Assembly: GCA_002211745.1 (NCBI GenBank)
Contig: CP022114.1
Location: forward strand, 2,822,645-2,886,644
Source: Kluyvera genomosp. 3
GTDB taxonomy: Bacteria > Pseudomonadota > Gammaproteobacteria > Enterobacterales > Enterobacteriaceae
Length of the DNA: 64,000 nt
Direction of reading: 5' to 3'
Shown: piece after piece, positions 28,628 through 41,744 of the stretch
How positions within the stretch are numbered: position 1 is the first letter of the stretch
Layout: the number at the start of each line of letters is the position of its first letter
Position numbers and translations under genes: made by a program
The notes under the pieces: model-generated
Told to the model about the DNA's origin: nothing
What the model saw: the letters and a program-made list of their open reading frames with translations, nothing else
Database searches by the model: none

Positions 28628-29983
28628 TTAGAATTTCAGAGCGGCAGCGATGTCTTCTTCGCTTTCTTCTTCTTCAATGGTGGCCTGCGCTTTGTTCGAG
28701 ATAATCACGAACGGCAGGTAGACCAGCGTTGAGATACCCAGGTTGAACAGTGCCAGAATCAGTGCGGCTACGCTGCCGTTGGTGTTAAAGAATGCACCCA
28801 GACCGGTCGGCATTGTCCACGGCGCCACGTTGGTGATCGGCGGATAATCCCTAAGGTGTACGCCGTCATGGTGATGGCGGCCAGCAGCGGCTGAATCAGG
28901 ATGAACGGGATAAACATAACCGGGTTCATGATGATTGGCAGACCAAACAGAATCGGTTCGTTAATCTGGAACAGGCCTGATGGCAGAGCCAGCTTCGCCA
29001 CCTGACGGTGATCTTCACGACGAGAGGCGATGAAGATAGCGATAATCAGACCCAGAGTTGCACCGGTACCGCCCAGGAAGATGTAGGAGTCGAGCATCGG
29101 CTTCGCCCACATATGGAACTGGTGGCCTGCGGCAACCGCAGCTTCAACCGAACCGTACTGCTGGTACAGAGAGATGTTTTCCAACGCCCATGGGGTCATG
29201 ATGCCGCTGTCCAGCGCAGAGAGCGCCAGGGAGCCGTGCACACCGAAGAACCACAGCAGCGAAGTAAAGATAACGTAAGCCAGCCCACAACGTGACCCAT
29301 AGAGGCCAGCGGCGTAGAGATGGTGTCCATGATGATCTGGTGGAAGTTGGTTCCCCAGTGGGTCAGCGCCCAGGAGACGATCCCCATGATGGACAGAATG
29401 ATAAAGCCAGGAATGACCGCCGAGAAAGAGCGGGAAACCGAGCCCGGTACGCTATCCGGCAGACGGATAACCCAGTTACGGCGCACCACAAAGGTGAACA
29501 TCTCGGCTACCACCAGACCAATCACGATACCGGAGATGATGTTTGCCCCGCCCAGCCAGTTAGCACCGACGGCATAGGCTTCACCTACGCTGTAAGGCGT
29601 AACGGTCATAAACGCGGCAATCGCAATCAGGCCTGCGGCCATTGGGTCCACTTTGCGTTCTTCCGCTAACGCTGAACCGATAAAGAAAGGTGCCATCAGC
29701 GACATAATGCCTAAGGTACCGTTATAAACGTTACCGCCGATGGCTTTAAAGCCGTTTAAAGTTTCAATGGTTGATGCATCCAGACGAATGCCCATTGAAT
29801 AGAAGAATGAACCTTCGCCAAAGCTCAGAAAAACGTTGTTAATTAATACAAACATGGCCCCGCAAGGGTCAGCGGCATTAATTTAATAAAACCGTTTTTA
29901 ATTGCGTTAACGTGTGGCTGCTTTCCTATTTTAACAGCAAAAGGAAGGAGTACCTTTTCAAGCGAATCGATCACTTTACTCAT
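28628..29983 (-). CDS. chbC: PTS chitobiose permease enzyme IIC, ChbC, three frameshifts
   Basis: About 452 residues when one G or C is restored near 29858 (PLTLAGAMFVL), 29288 ([16 protein letters not shown]) and 28852 ([17 protein letters not shown]). It is a multi-spanning IIC of the lactose/chitobiose family. Visible features include the N-terminal [21 protein letters not shown], repeated hydrophobic segments such as [19 protein letters not shown], and the conserved [19 protein letters not shown] where the sugar is bound. It imports and phosphorylates N,N'-diacetylchitobiose. ATG 29983 is 80 bases after chbB; the ChiX pairing site lies in that gap. Confidence 0.94.
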
Positions 29984-30037
29984 AGAAAATACCCTTAAAG
30001 GGCCGCAACAAAATTGCGGCGATTAAATATGAAATAA

Positions 30038-30049
30038 CTCTTTGACGGG
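30038..30049 (-). promoter_or_regulatory. Site complementary to sRNA ChiX in the chbB-chbC intergenic mRNA
   Basis: On the operon strand this reads CCCGTCAAAGAG. Twelve bases are fully complementary to the CTCTTTGACGGG stretch that I recall from E. coli and Salmonella ChiX. In those species this chbBC site traps ChiX, freeing the chitoporin mRNA when the chb operon is transcribed. A hairpin (GCCGCAA-CAAAA-TTGCGGC, 30002-30020) lies just downstream. Confidence 0.75.
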
Positions 30050-30062
30050 AAAAATAATAAAA

Positions 30063-30383
30063 TTACTGCGCAGCTGCTTTTTTAATTGCAGCAACAGCTG
30101 CCTTAAGCACACCTAAACCATCGACCTTGCCATACAGCGTTGAATCAATTACCTCAACCGGTTTGTTCGGTAAAATCTTTTTAATATCGTTCAACATATA
30201 AGCAATTTGCGGACCGAGTAAAATAACATCGGCTTCCGGACCCTTTTCCGCCGCAAACGTTTCGGAGAATGCTTCGATCACTACCGGTACTTCGTACTTC
30301 TCAGCCTGCGCTCGCATTTTAGATACCAACAATGAAGTGGACATCCCTGCAGAGCAAAAAAGATAGATATGTTTCTTTTCCAT
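30063..30383 (-). CDS. chbB: PTS chitobiose enzyme IIB, ChbB
   Basis: 106 residues, intact. The phosphocysteine is in [20 protein letters not shown]; the protein-tyrosine-phosphatase-like P-loop and the [16 protein letters not shown] strand are typical of the family. It takes phosphate from ChbA and gives it to the sugar on ChbC. It is the first gene of the operon. The upstream gap to the osmE terminator (30384-30620) holds the chb promoter; NagC and CRP sites are expected there but I did not delimit them. Confidence 0.96.
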   Translation of the reverse strand: MEKKHIYLFCSAGMSTSLLVSKMRAQAEKYEVPVVIEAFSETFAAEKGPEADVILLGPQIAYMLNDIKKILPNKPVEVIDSTLYGKVDGLGVLKAAVAAIKKAAAQ

Positions 30384-30620
30384 TCACGCTTCCTCAACTT
30401 GTGAAATCTGTCATCATCGGGCGATGTTCCATGTGCCCACTACCCTCGTATGTAACAGATGAGTTATCTTCTGTTTATGCATTGAGTATACGGCAACAAT
30501 TTGCCTACCGATAATTCTTAACAGGCAAAAATTGTCTCTCATTGACCTTCGGTTTTGACTGTCTTCACACTTTGCTCAAAATAATTCGCGACAAGAAATA
30601 AGCATCAGATCTGATAAAAA

Positions 30621-30642
30621 AACCCGACACAGTGGTCGGGTT
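30621..30642 (-). terminator. osmE terminator
   Basis: AACCCGAC-ACAGTG-GTCGGGTT with A-run and T-run flanks, 27 bases beyond the osmE stop. Confidence 0.92.
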
Positions 30643-30668
30643 TTCGTAGGCATCCTATAAACACACGA

Positions 30669-31010
30669 TTATGACTTAGCAGCAGCCGGGTCCGTATCGT
30701 ACTCAGCACACGTCTGATAGCCGGAGTTGATCACGTGGCCAGTCTCATCGAGAGCCACAAAATAGGTTTCAGCTTTACCATCTCGTTGACCCAGGATATA
30801 GGTCTGGCAGGTGCCGCGAGCGTGAATCATGGTGACTTCAGAAGACGGTTTGCCGGCAATTTGCATTACCTGTGAACGGCTCATCCCTTTTTTAACATCT
30901 TTGACCACCGGCTGAGTAAACTGATCTTTAGTACGATCGTATGCAGTACAACCCGCCAGCATCGCCAGCACAGCGCCGGCGCCCAGAAGCCCTACGACTT
31001 TTTTATTCAT
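30669..31010 (-). CDS. osmE: Osmotically inducible lipoprotein OsmE
   Basis: 113 residues, intact. The lipoprotein signal [21 protein letters not shown] has the lipobox LAGC. The mature protein is a SmpA/OmlA (BamE-like) fold: [21 protein letters not shown] and [19 protein letters not shown]. It is membrane-anchored in the periplasm; in E. coli it is induced by osmolarity and stationary phase. I chose ATG 31010, with GAGAGGGAAC before it, over the GTG/ATG seven codons upstream because it gives a proper signal peptide. Confidence 0.95.
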   Translation of the reverse strand: MNKKVVGLLGAGAVLAMLAGCTAYDRTKDQFTQPVVKDVKKGMSRSQVMQIAGKPSSEVTMIHARGTCQTYILGQRDGKAETYFVALDETGHVINSGYQTCAEYDTDPAAAKS

Positions 31011-31228
31011 GTTCCCTCTCCTTTCGTTCAATGTGTAATAAGCGTGGGATAAATATTGCTATTTATCAACCAATACGCCGAAATCAATCTCATCAGGACC
31101 GAAAAATCGGATTAATTTACCGCAGTCAAAACTGTGATCCTTGTCGTTTTACCGTCAAAGAGGTAGCTTTAACACTTTGTTCTGATGGGCTAACGGCAAG
31201 GCTGGCACACTACATTCCGGAGGGGTAA

Positions 31229-32055
31229 ATGGCATTACAACAAGAAATTATTCAGGCGCTCGGCGCAAAACCGCAGATTGAGGTACAAGAAGAGATCCGT
31301 CGCAGCGTGGATTTTCTTAAGTCATACCTGAAGACCTATCCGTTTATTAAATCACTGGTGCTGGGCATCAGCGGCGGCCAGGACTCTACCCTGACTGGTA
31401 AACTGTGCCAGCAGGCTATTAATGAACTGCGGGCAGAAAGCGGCGATAGCGCGCTGCAGTTTATCGCTGTACGCCTGCCCTACGGCGTTCAGGCCGACGA
31501 ACAGGACTGCCAGGACGCGATTGCTTTCATCCAGCCGGATCGCGTGCTGACCGTTAATATTAAAGGTGCTGTATTGGCCAGCGAGCAGGCGCTGCGTGAG
31601 GCGGGTATCGAGCTGAGCGACTTTGTTCGCGGTAATGAAAAAGCCCGCGAACGCATGAAAGCCCAGTACAGTATTGCAGGCATGACTCACGGCGTGGTGG
31701 TCGGGACCGATCACGCCGCGGAAGCTATCACCGGCTTCTTTACGAAGTACGGCGACGGCGGCACCGACATTAACCCGATCTTCCGTCTCAATAAACGCCA
31801 GGGCAAACAGCTGCTGGCCGCCCTCGGCTGTCCGGAGCATCTTTATAAGAAAGCCCCACCGCCGACCTCGAAGATGACCGCCCTTCTCTGCCAGACGAAG
31901 TGGCGCTGGGCGTCACCTACGACAATATTGATGATTATCTGGAAGGCAAAACGCTGGCGCCAGAGCTGGCAAAGACCATCGAAGGCTGGTATCTGAAGAC
32001 CGAGCATAAGCGCCGTCCGCCGATCACCGTGTTTGATGATTTCTGGAAGAAATAA
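31229..32055 (+). CDS. nadE: Ammonia-dependent NAD+ synthetase NadE, one frameshift
   Basis: 275 residues when one C is added to the CCCC run near 31856 ([23 protein letters not shown]). PP-loop [17 protein letters not shown], then [25 protein letters not shown] with the deamido-NAD and Mg sites, and the C-terminal [14 protein letters not shown]. It amidates nicotinic acid adenine dinucleotide with ammonia and ATP, the last step of NAD synthesis. GGAGGGGTAA precedes the ATG. It is essential in E. coli, which argues strongly that this break is a sequencing error. Confidence 0.96.
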
Positions 32056-32064
32056 AGAAGAAAA

Positions 32065-32113
32065 CCGCCGGAGCTGCCCATAGCCTTTTGGCATTTATGG
32101 GCAACTCCGGCGG
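32065..32113. terminator. Long bidirectional terminator between nadE and spy
   Basis: CCGCCGGAG and CTCCGGCGG outer arms with inner TGCCCATA/TATGGGCA arms, one mismatch between them, A-run and T-rich flanks. It serves both convergent genes. Confidence 0.9.
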
Positions 32114-32137
32114 TCTTAAGACAGTGTGCCGAGTGGA

Positions 32138-32640
32138 TTATTCGGCAGGCGCAGCAGGCATTTTACCTTCTGGCGCTTTGTGTTCTGTCAGACGCTTCTC
32201 AAAATTAGCATTAAACTGCTTTTTCTGTTCCGGGTTAAGATGTTGTAAATCTTGTTCTGGGTTTCCAGACGAGACAGCATCATGGCTTTATGCTGCTCTT
32301 CCATCTTCGTAATCTGCGCTTCCGCTTTCGCTTTATCGAAGCTGTCGCTGGCAATCAGGTTATGCATCGCACGCATCTCTTCCTGCGGCGGACGTTTCAT
32401 ATGTTCGCGGCTGTCTTTCATGATGTCGCGAATCTGCTGTTTCTGCGCATCGGTCAGGTTCAGTCCCTGGAACATCATATCGTGACGCGGGCCCATCTTA
32501 CCTTTGTGATGATGCATCATTTTACCGGCCGGCTGCGTGGCGTCGGTGGTGGTTGTAGAAGTCGTATCTGCCGCATGAGCCAGATTAGCCGCGCCCAGAG
32601 CCAGAGTAGAAGCAACAAACAGAGCAGTTAATTTTTTCAT
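32138..32640 (-). CDS. spy: Periplasmic ATP-independent chaperone Spy, one frameshift
   Basis: About 167 residues with one C restored near 32245 (NILTPEQKKQFNANFEKRL). The signal peptide is MKKLTALFVASTLALGAANLAHA. Two LTxxQ motifs are present: LNLTDAQKQQIRDIMKDSRE and, after correction, LTPEQKKQF. The cradle-shaped dimer holds unfolding proteins in the periplasm. In E. coli spy is induced by the Cpx and Bae envelope-stress systems. Start 32640 is the family start, with another ATG directly before it. Confidence 0.94.
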
Positions 32641-32926
32641 CATTAAGTCCTTACTTTCAGTTATTCTGACGGCGCATTGCCGTGTTGACGAGATTAACTT
32701 TACGGGGTTTATCGTCAATTAATCAGAGCGAGAGTAAAACAATGAAAGTGTAAAAAACAATTTTCCGCCAATTATGATGAAATTAAGGATAAAGTGTGGA
32801 GAGTTGCAACAAAAATATTCAATACGATGATTAATAAGGGATTTTCTTAAAAGTATAAAGCAGTGTCGATTATTAATAAAGCAATATTCCAGGAATAATC
32901 CGTAATACCATCAAAACGCGAAATAA
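32641..32926. other. spy upstream region, no gene
   Basis: AT-rich and without a coding frame of note. It holds two GTAAA copies 16 bases apart (near 32733 and 32749), reminiscent of CpxR half-sites but with a longer spacing than the usual five bases, so I do not call an operator. Nothing else is visible. Confidence 0.4.
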
Positions 32927-32955
32927 AAAGCCGCAACACAATGCTGTGCGGCTTT
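32927..32955 (-). terminator. Terminator of the ast operon
   Basis: AAAGCCGCA-ACACAATGCTG-TGCGGCTTT just after the astE stop, with a T-rich minus-strand tail. Confidence 0.85.
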
Positions 32956-32960
32956 GTTCG

Positions 32961-33932
32961 CTATATAGCAGGCGGGCAACGTTCTAACATCAGGCCAGCA
33001 CGCAACCCCAACGCCACGTCCGGGTTGGGGAACAAGACATACTCACAGGCCGATTCCACCACGTAGCGCGTATCACCGTCTTCCGCCAACAGAGTCCCTT
33101 GGCGAAAGGCGTGAAGTTCAGCGTCTGCGCGGACATATGCAGCCGGAAGTCCGCGCTGCGGCGGGTAATCTGCTGCACCACCCGGTAGTAAAGCGGCGTT
33201 GCCGCTGCGCCACCGCCAGATTCCCCGCCAGCAAGTTCGCCAGCTGTCGTTCAACCAGCGCGAACTGGCTAAGATCGTTTTGTCCGAAAGATCGTGCCTT
33301 ACCCAGCTCCAGCGTGCAGGACAGCGCGTCAAACGTTTCGCAGGTAAAATGGGTAAATGTTCCCCCGGCGCCTGATGAAACACCAGCGCCTGCAGCCCGC
33401 CGAGCCCAGCCAGCGTAAAAAATCCGCGTCCCACGGGGTCTCTCGCATCGGCAATACGCCAAAACGCGGGTGATGAGAACCGCGAATGGCGGTATGCATA
33501 TCAAGATGCCAGCGTATCTCAGCCGGGCAGCGCTGATAAAACGCCGCTACGGTTTGCTCTAGGCTGGCGGCGCGTACGGTTTCATCACTCACCGGGAAAT
33601 GCCGCCAACGGCGCCAAACATCCGGTTGAGATCGCTATGCAGGTAGCGTTTGTTATCGCGCAGCGCTGGCGGGTTGCCCAATACCACCAGCAAATGCCAG
33701 CGCAAAGCCTGTTTGCCGCTGATTAATGCGGTCAGCAGATTATCGAGGATTTCAACCGGCGCGGTCTCATTGCCGTGGATCCCGCCGACAGCACCATCGC
33801 CTGCGAGCAACTGTGATGCGGCGTCAGCTGTAGCACGCCGGCTTCACGCCACTCCCAGCGAAAGTTGGCCGTTTCGCCCTCCGGCTGTGGCGGCAGCCTC
33901 CCCGCCAGCGTTAACGCCAGAAATTGTTTCAT
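32961..33932 (-). CDS. astE: Succinylglutamate desuccinylase AstE, many frameshifts
   Basis: About 325 residues if about six breaks (near 33795, 33600, 33400, 33335, 33240 and 33150) are bridged. Zinc carboxypeptidase-like: GIHGNET gives the first His and Glu ligands, [21 protein letters not shown] and [20 protein letters not shown] follow, and [17 protein letters not shown] and the C-terminal [18 protein letters not shown] match the E. coli protein. It splits N-succinylglutamate to glutamate and succinate, the last step of arginine catabolism. It is the most damaged gene here. True decay cannot be excluded, but all pieces are conserved. Confidence 0.9.
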
Positions 33933-33941
33933 GCCGCCTCC

Positions 33942-36732
<2,791 letters not shown>

Positions 36733-36736
<4 letters not shown>

Positions 36737-37763
36737 ATCTTCTTCTCCTCAGGGCACAGGCGGACCAGGCGAACCGCATCGCCCGGATGACAGTTCAGGG
36801 CGTCCAGCTGCTCAGCGTTTAACGTCAAGGTTTCGCCCGCCGGGTCGGCGTGCACCAGCATGGCGCGATAGTGCTGATACTGTTCATTCGCGACCACGCA
36901 CAGCGGCAGGTCGCTGCCGCCGGTTTCCCTTCCGTCACCGTCACCAGGCGACTTTTGCGCACCGCGCGCACCCGGTCGATTTCGCACTCCAGCGTCGGGC
37001 CGCCGTCAAAAATGTCGACATAATCGCGGTAACGGAATCCCTCTTTTTCCAGCACCGCTCGCGCCGGCGCGGTTTGCGGATGAACCTGCCCGATCACCGC
37101 ACGGGCTTCTTCACTGAGAAAATCGGTGTAGATCGGATGTTTCGGCATCAGCTCGGCGATAAACGCCTTCTGACCGGTACCGCACAGGTAGTCAGCGCGG
37201 GCGAACTCCATCGAGAAGAAGCGTTTTCCCAGGCTTTCCCAGAACGGCGAGTAGCCGTGTTCGTCAATCACGCCGCGCATTTCCGCCACCACCTTATGGT
37301 TGAAGCGATCGCGAAAGGCAGCCATAAATAAGAAGCGCGAGGATGACAGCAAATGACCGTTGCTCTCTTTGCGCCACGCCGGGTCAAGGAACAACGTGCA
37401 CAGCTCGCTGCTGCCGGTATGATCGTTGGTCAAAAACAGCGTCGGCAGCGCGTTGTAGACGTTTAACTCTTTCGAGGCATGCACCAGCGTTCCGACCCGA
37501 TAGTTGTACCAGGGGTCGTTGATCCCACCGCCACTTCGATGGCGCACACCCCACCACCGCGCCGCTGCGGGTATCTTCCAGCACGAAAACGTACCCTGAT
37601 CACCGCGCGGCAACGTTCCCTGCCAGGTCGCCTGCGAGCGGGCGATACGCGCCGCCAGCGTCTGTTCATCGGCGGGCAGCGAGGTCAGCCCGCCGCCCGT
37701 TTCCCCTGCGAGGGTTAAGAGGCCAGGCAGATCGCCGGCCCCAACCGGACGGATAATCATCAT
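36733..37763 (-). CDS. astA: Arginine N-succinyltransferase AstA, frameshifts
   Basis: About 343 residues. A frameshifted stretch lies near 37500-37600 (two compensating breaks around the conserved [15 protein letters not shown] region) and one break near 36940. Conserved features: [53 protein letters not shown] and [18 protein letters not shown]. It transfers succinyl from succinyl-CoA to arginine, the first step of the pathway. Start 37763 or 37760 (two ATGs) overlaps the astC TGA. Confidence 0.93.
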
Positions 37764-38974
37764 GATGATTCTCCCGCGACAAAACGTTCACAGGCGGCAG
37801 CGAAGCGGTTGAGACCGAGGGTCACATCCTCTTCTTTGACGATAAGCGCCGGGGCAAAGCGGACCACGTTGGCCCGGCAATCAGCACCATCAGCCTTCTT
37901 CGGCGGCCAACAGGCTTATCTGTTTGGCCTTACCGGCATATTCATCGCGTAGCGCGCAGCCAATCAGCAAACCGACGCCGCGAATCTCTTTAAACAGCCC
38001 AAACTGCGCGTTAATGGCCTGCAAGCGCTCTTTAAACCACTGCTCGCGCTGCTTCACGCCGTTGAGCAGCTGTGGGGTGTTGATAATCGACAGCACCTCA
38101 CCGGCGACCGCACAGGCTAACGGATTGCCGCCGTAGGTTGTACCGTGGGTGCCCACCGTCATCACGCTGGCAAAGGCTTCGCTCGCCAGCAGAGCGCCTA
38201 TCGGGAATCCGCCGCCCAGCGCTTTCGCCGTGGTGAGCAGGTCCGGCGTGACGCCGTAGTGCATATAGGCATAGAGCTCGCCGGTGCGCCCTACGCCGGT
38301 CTGCACCTCGTCAAAAATCAGCGCCGCGTGGTGGCGATCGCACAACGCGCGCAGCTCTTGCAGAAACTCAAGCGCGGCCGGGATCACGCCGCCTTCACCC
38401 TGGATAGGTTCCACAATTACCGCGCAGGTATTGTCGTCAATCAGTACGCGAGCGGAGTCGATGTCGTTATAAACGCCGTGGCGAATATCCGGCGGCAGCG
38501 GCGCGAAGTCCTGTGAGTATGCGGGCTGTCCCCGGCAGTGACGGTAAACAGCGTGCGGCCATGAAATGCGTTTTTAAACGCCACGATGCCACTTTTGTGG
38601 CTGCCAAAGCGGTCATGAGCATATTTACGCGCCGTCTTCAGCGCCGCTTCGTTGGCCTCAGCGCCTGAGTTACAGAAAAAGACGCGATCGGCAAAGGTGG
38701 CGTCAATCAACTGTTTCGCCAGCCGCAGCGCCGGTTCGTTGGTATAACCGTTACCGGTATGCCAGAATTTCCCCGCCTGCTCGGTCAGCGCGCGGATCAT
38801 CGCTGGATGGGCGTGCCCAGCGCATTCACGGCAATCCCCCCGCAAAATCGATATAGCCCTTACCCTGTTGATCCACAGCCAGGCGCCCTCACCGCGTACC
38901 GGAATAAACGGTGCCGGTGCGTAAACCGGCATCATCCACTGATCAAAATCTTGACGGCTGATTGACTGAGACAT
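37760..38974 (-). CDS. astC: Succinylornithine transaminase AstC, several frameshifts
   Basis: About 406 residues with breaks near 38850, 38520, 38430 and 37890. Class III aminotransferase signatures: [31 protein letters not shown], the [13 protein letters not shown] loop, [18 protein letters not shown], and [16 protein letters not shown] with the PLP lysine. It converts succinylornithine to succinylglutamate semialdehyde and, as in E. coli, probably also serves ornithine synthesis. It is first in astCADBE, downstream of a sigma-54 promoter. Confidence 0.94.
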
Positions 38975-39422
38975 AGCGACCTCGACAGGTAAATAAATGG
39001 TTTATTTTTTGTTAATTAATTGAGTGTATTTCACTGTAAATGTAGATTGCACGGTTCGTGCCAGCGAGGAGAAAAAGTGCATAAACGGAGAGCTAATACG
39101 AAATATCAATAGGTTACAAGGCCGCCTTATTCATCATAATTGCATATAAAGTGAATATTAATGTCATGCAGCGATGTTGCAGGGGAAATTAAGAAATATT
39201 ATGCATCAGCAAAATATCATTCTGGATTTGTGATCGACTGCGAAATTTATCGTAGATTTACGCCTCATAACGGCGCAGATTGCCTCAACCTGGTGCAAAT
39301 TTTGCTCGCCCGGATGGCAGCGGCAATAAAAGAAATCGGTCATACCACTGGGCGAAGGCAGCGGGCAACGTTAAATTCTGCTACTATCCCGTCACAATTC
39401 ATTCTGCAAAGTGGCGACGACT
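38975..39422. other. Regulatory gap between divergent astC and xthA
   Basis: About 450 bases with no convincing gene; a plus-strand frame of 93 codons at 39161-39442 runs into xthA and lacks family resemblance. It holds the sigma-54 promoter of ast (39048-39063), a region where NtrC and ArgR sites are expected, and the xthA promoter. Confidence 0.6.
39048..39063 (-). promoter_or_regulatory. Sigma-54 promoter of the ast operon
   Basis: On the minus strand TGGCACGAACCGTGCA: GG and GC separated by ten bases, matching TGGCAC-N5-TTGCA at all but one position. It lies about 74 bases upstream of the astC ATG. In E. coli astC is transcribed by sigma-54 RNA polymerase activated by NtrC under nitrogen limitation. 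Confidence 0.88.
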
Positions 39423-40224
39423 ATGAAATTTGTCTCTTTTAATATCAACGGCCTGCGCGCCCGTCCTCATCAACTGGAAGCCATCGTCGAAAAGCATCAG
39501 CCCGATGTGATTGGCCTGCAGGAGACAAAGGTTCACGACGACATGTTTCCGCTGGAAGAGGTCGCAAAGCTCGGTTACCACATTTTCTACCATGGTCAGA
39601 AGGGCCACTACGGCGTCGCAATGCTGACAAAAGCCGAGCCGGTTGCCGTTTATCGCGGCTTCCCGACCGATGATGAGGACGCCCAGCGCCGCATTATCAT
39701 TGCCGAAGTGCCGTCGCCGTTTGGTAACGTCACGGTGATTAACGGCTATTTCCCGCAGGGGAAAGCCGCGATCACGAGACCAAATTCCCGGCGAAAACCA
39801 AATTCTACCAGGATCTGCAGGACTACCTGGAAACCCGCCTGAGTAAAGAGAACCCGGTGCTGATCATGGGTGACATGAACATCAGCCCAACCGACCTCGA
39901 TATCGGTATCGGCGAAGAGAACCGCAAGCGCTGGCTGCGCACCGGTAAGTGCTCGTTCCTGCCGGAAGAGCGCGAGTGGATGCAGCGCCTGCTGGGCTGG
40001 GCCTGGTGGATACCTTCCGTAACGCTAACCCGGAAACCCACGACCGCTTCTCATGGTTTGACTATCGTTCCAAAGGGTTTGATGACAACCGTGGTCTGCG
40101 TATCGATCTGCTGCTGGCAAGCACCCCGCTGGCGGCGCACTGCGTGGAAACCGGCATCGACTATGAAATTCGCGCGATGGAAAAACCGTCGGATCACGCG
40201 CCGGTGTGGGCAACCTTTAAGTAA
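39423..40224 (+). CDS. xthA: Exodeoxyribonuclease III XthA, two frameshifts
   Basis: 268 residues when one G is added to GGGG near 39762 ([17 protein letters not shown]) and one to GGG near 40003 ([17 protein letters not shown]). Exonuclease-endonuclease-phosphatase fold: [29 protein letters not shown] with the metal Glu, [38 protein letters not shown] and the terminal [10 protein letters not shown] with the catalytic Asp-His. It is the main AP endonuclease and 3'-5' exonuclease of base-excision repair. ATG 39423 gives the K-12 N-terminus. Confidence 0.96.
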
Positions 40225-40233
40225 CCGTTATCC

Positions 40234-40258
40234 TGGGTAGTCCGCGCAGGACTACCCA
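40234..40258 (+). terminator. xthA terminator
   Basis: TGGGTAGTCC-GCGCA-GGACTACCCA followed by AATAATT. The stem is strong but the T-run is short. Confidence 0.75.
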
Positions 40259-40358
40259 AATAATTCTGAGCAAAATCAATAAACAGGCGCTAAACTCTTG
40301 CTGGACTCTCGATTGTATAATAACGTCGCGCGCACCTTTTCTTCCGGCAGGAGGACCC

Positions 40359-41057
40359 ATGCAAAAGAAGTCGGTACCGCACAGCCTCTAAGCTCCTGCT
40401 CATGGCTGTTGTTATCAGCCTGCTTTTCTCTTTGATTCACCGCTTCGGTCTCATTGACCTGATAATCCATTTGCGCCGTCTGCAGGATACCGTGCAGGCC
40501 AGCGGTACGCTCGGCTATGCGCTCTACATCGCGCTGTTTATTCTCGCCACGGTCTGTCTGCTGCCAGGGAGCGTGCTGGTGCTGGCAGGCGGTATCGTGT
40601 TTGGCCCGTGGCTCGGCACCCTCCTGTCGCTGATTGCCGCCACCGTCGCCTCGGCGCTGTCGTTTTTACTGGCGCGCTGGCTGGGACGCGCGCTGCTGCT
40701 TAAATATGTCGGGCATACGCACACCTTTCAGACTATTGAACGTGGGATCGCGCGCTCCGGTATCGATTTTCTGATTCTTACCCGCCTGATCCCGCTGTTT
40801 CCGTACAATATTCAGAACTACGCCTACGGCTTAACCGCTATTCGCTTCTGGCCGTATACGCTGATCTCCGCGCTCACCACCCTACCGGGGATCTTTATTT
40901 ATACCCTGATGGCCAGCGAGCTGGCGACGGACGGCATCACCCTCGCCTTCATCCTCAAGCTGAGCCTCGCGGGCTGGCGCTGTTTGCGCTGGTCCAGGCG
41001 GCGAAAGGCTATGCGCGCCATAAACGCGTGGCGCTGCCCGTTGAGGATGGCGAATGA
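40359..41057 (+). CDS. ydjX: YdjX, TVP38/TMEM64 (DedA-like) membrane protein, two frameshifts
   Basis: About 233 residues with breaks near 40388 (before LLLMAVVISLLFSLIHRFG) and 40973 (LSLAGLALFALVQAAKGYARHKRVAL). AGGAGG precedes ATG 40359. VTT/SNARE-associated domain core: GSVLVLAGGIVFGPWLGTLL, FLLARWLGRALLLKYVG and LTRLIPLFPYNIQNYAYGLT with the conserved Arg and Pro. Such proteins are lipid scramblase-like inner-membrane proteins; no specific role is known for YdjX. Its stop overlaps the ydjZ start (ATGA). K-12 ydjY is absent between them. Confidence 0.9.
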
Positions 41058-41744
41058 AACCTATCTGGTACGCCCGCGCGCTGGTCGTCGCGGCTTTTAT
41101 CGCCCTGCTGCTAGCCTGGTGGTGGATACCGAGCGTTAACCTTTTTATCCACAATAGCCTGGGCGCATTTCTGGCGCTGGATCAGCAGGGCATCGAGCGC
41201 TTTATTCACTCTTATGGCTCGCAGGCCGCGGTGGTGTCGTTCCTGCTGATGATTTTCCAGGCCATTGCCGCGCCGTTGCCGGCGTTTTTGATCACCTTCG
41301 CTAACGCCTCGCTGTTTGGCGCTTTCTGGGCGGCGTGCTCTCCTGGAGCAGCGCAATGGTCGGGCGGCGCTCTGTTTTTATATCGCCCGCCTGATGGGGC
41401 GCGGCGTGGTTGAAAAACTGACCGGGAAAACGGTGCTCAAGAGCGTCGACGGGTTTTTCGATCGCTACGGCAAACACACGATCCTTATCTGCCGCCTGCT
41501 GCCGTTCGTGCCGTTCGATCCGGTGAGCTACGCCGCGGGTTTGACCTCGATCCGCTTTCGCCACTTTTTGTTGGCGACCGGCCTTGGCCAACTGCCCGCG
41601 ACGATTGTCTACTCGTGGGTCGGTAGCTTACTCACCGGCGGCACGTTCTGGTTGGTGACCGGGCTGTTTATTCTGTTTGCACTGACTATCGTTATTTTTG
41701 TCGCTAAGACGTTTTATCACGAACGCCAAAAGAGGAAATCCTGA
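41054..41744 (+). CDS. ydjZ: YdjZ, TVP38/TMEM64 (DedA-like) membrane protein, frameshifts
   Basis: About 231 residues with breaks near 41330 and 41370. The first membrane helix is ALVVAAFIALLLAWWWIPSV. The core is LPAFLITFANASLFGAFWGG, then LCFYIARLMGRGVVEKLTG and CRLLPFVPFDPVSYAAGLTSIRF, the same VTT domain as YdjX. The two are tandem paralogues, likely acting together in the membrane. Its TGA overlaps the ynjB ATG by TGATG. Confidence 0.9.

Noticed and set aside
32733-32753. CpxR box upstream of spy
   Set aside because: Two GTAAA copies are 16 bases apart start to start rather than ten, so the match to GTAAA-N5-GTAAA is not good enough to claim.
39161-39442. Frame of 93 codons between astC and xthA
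   Set aside because: It runs into the xthA start, overlaps the regulatory gap, and its composition is that of random sequence.
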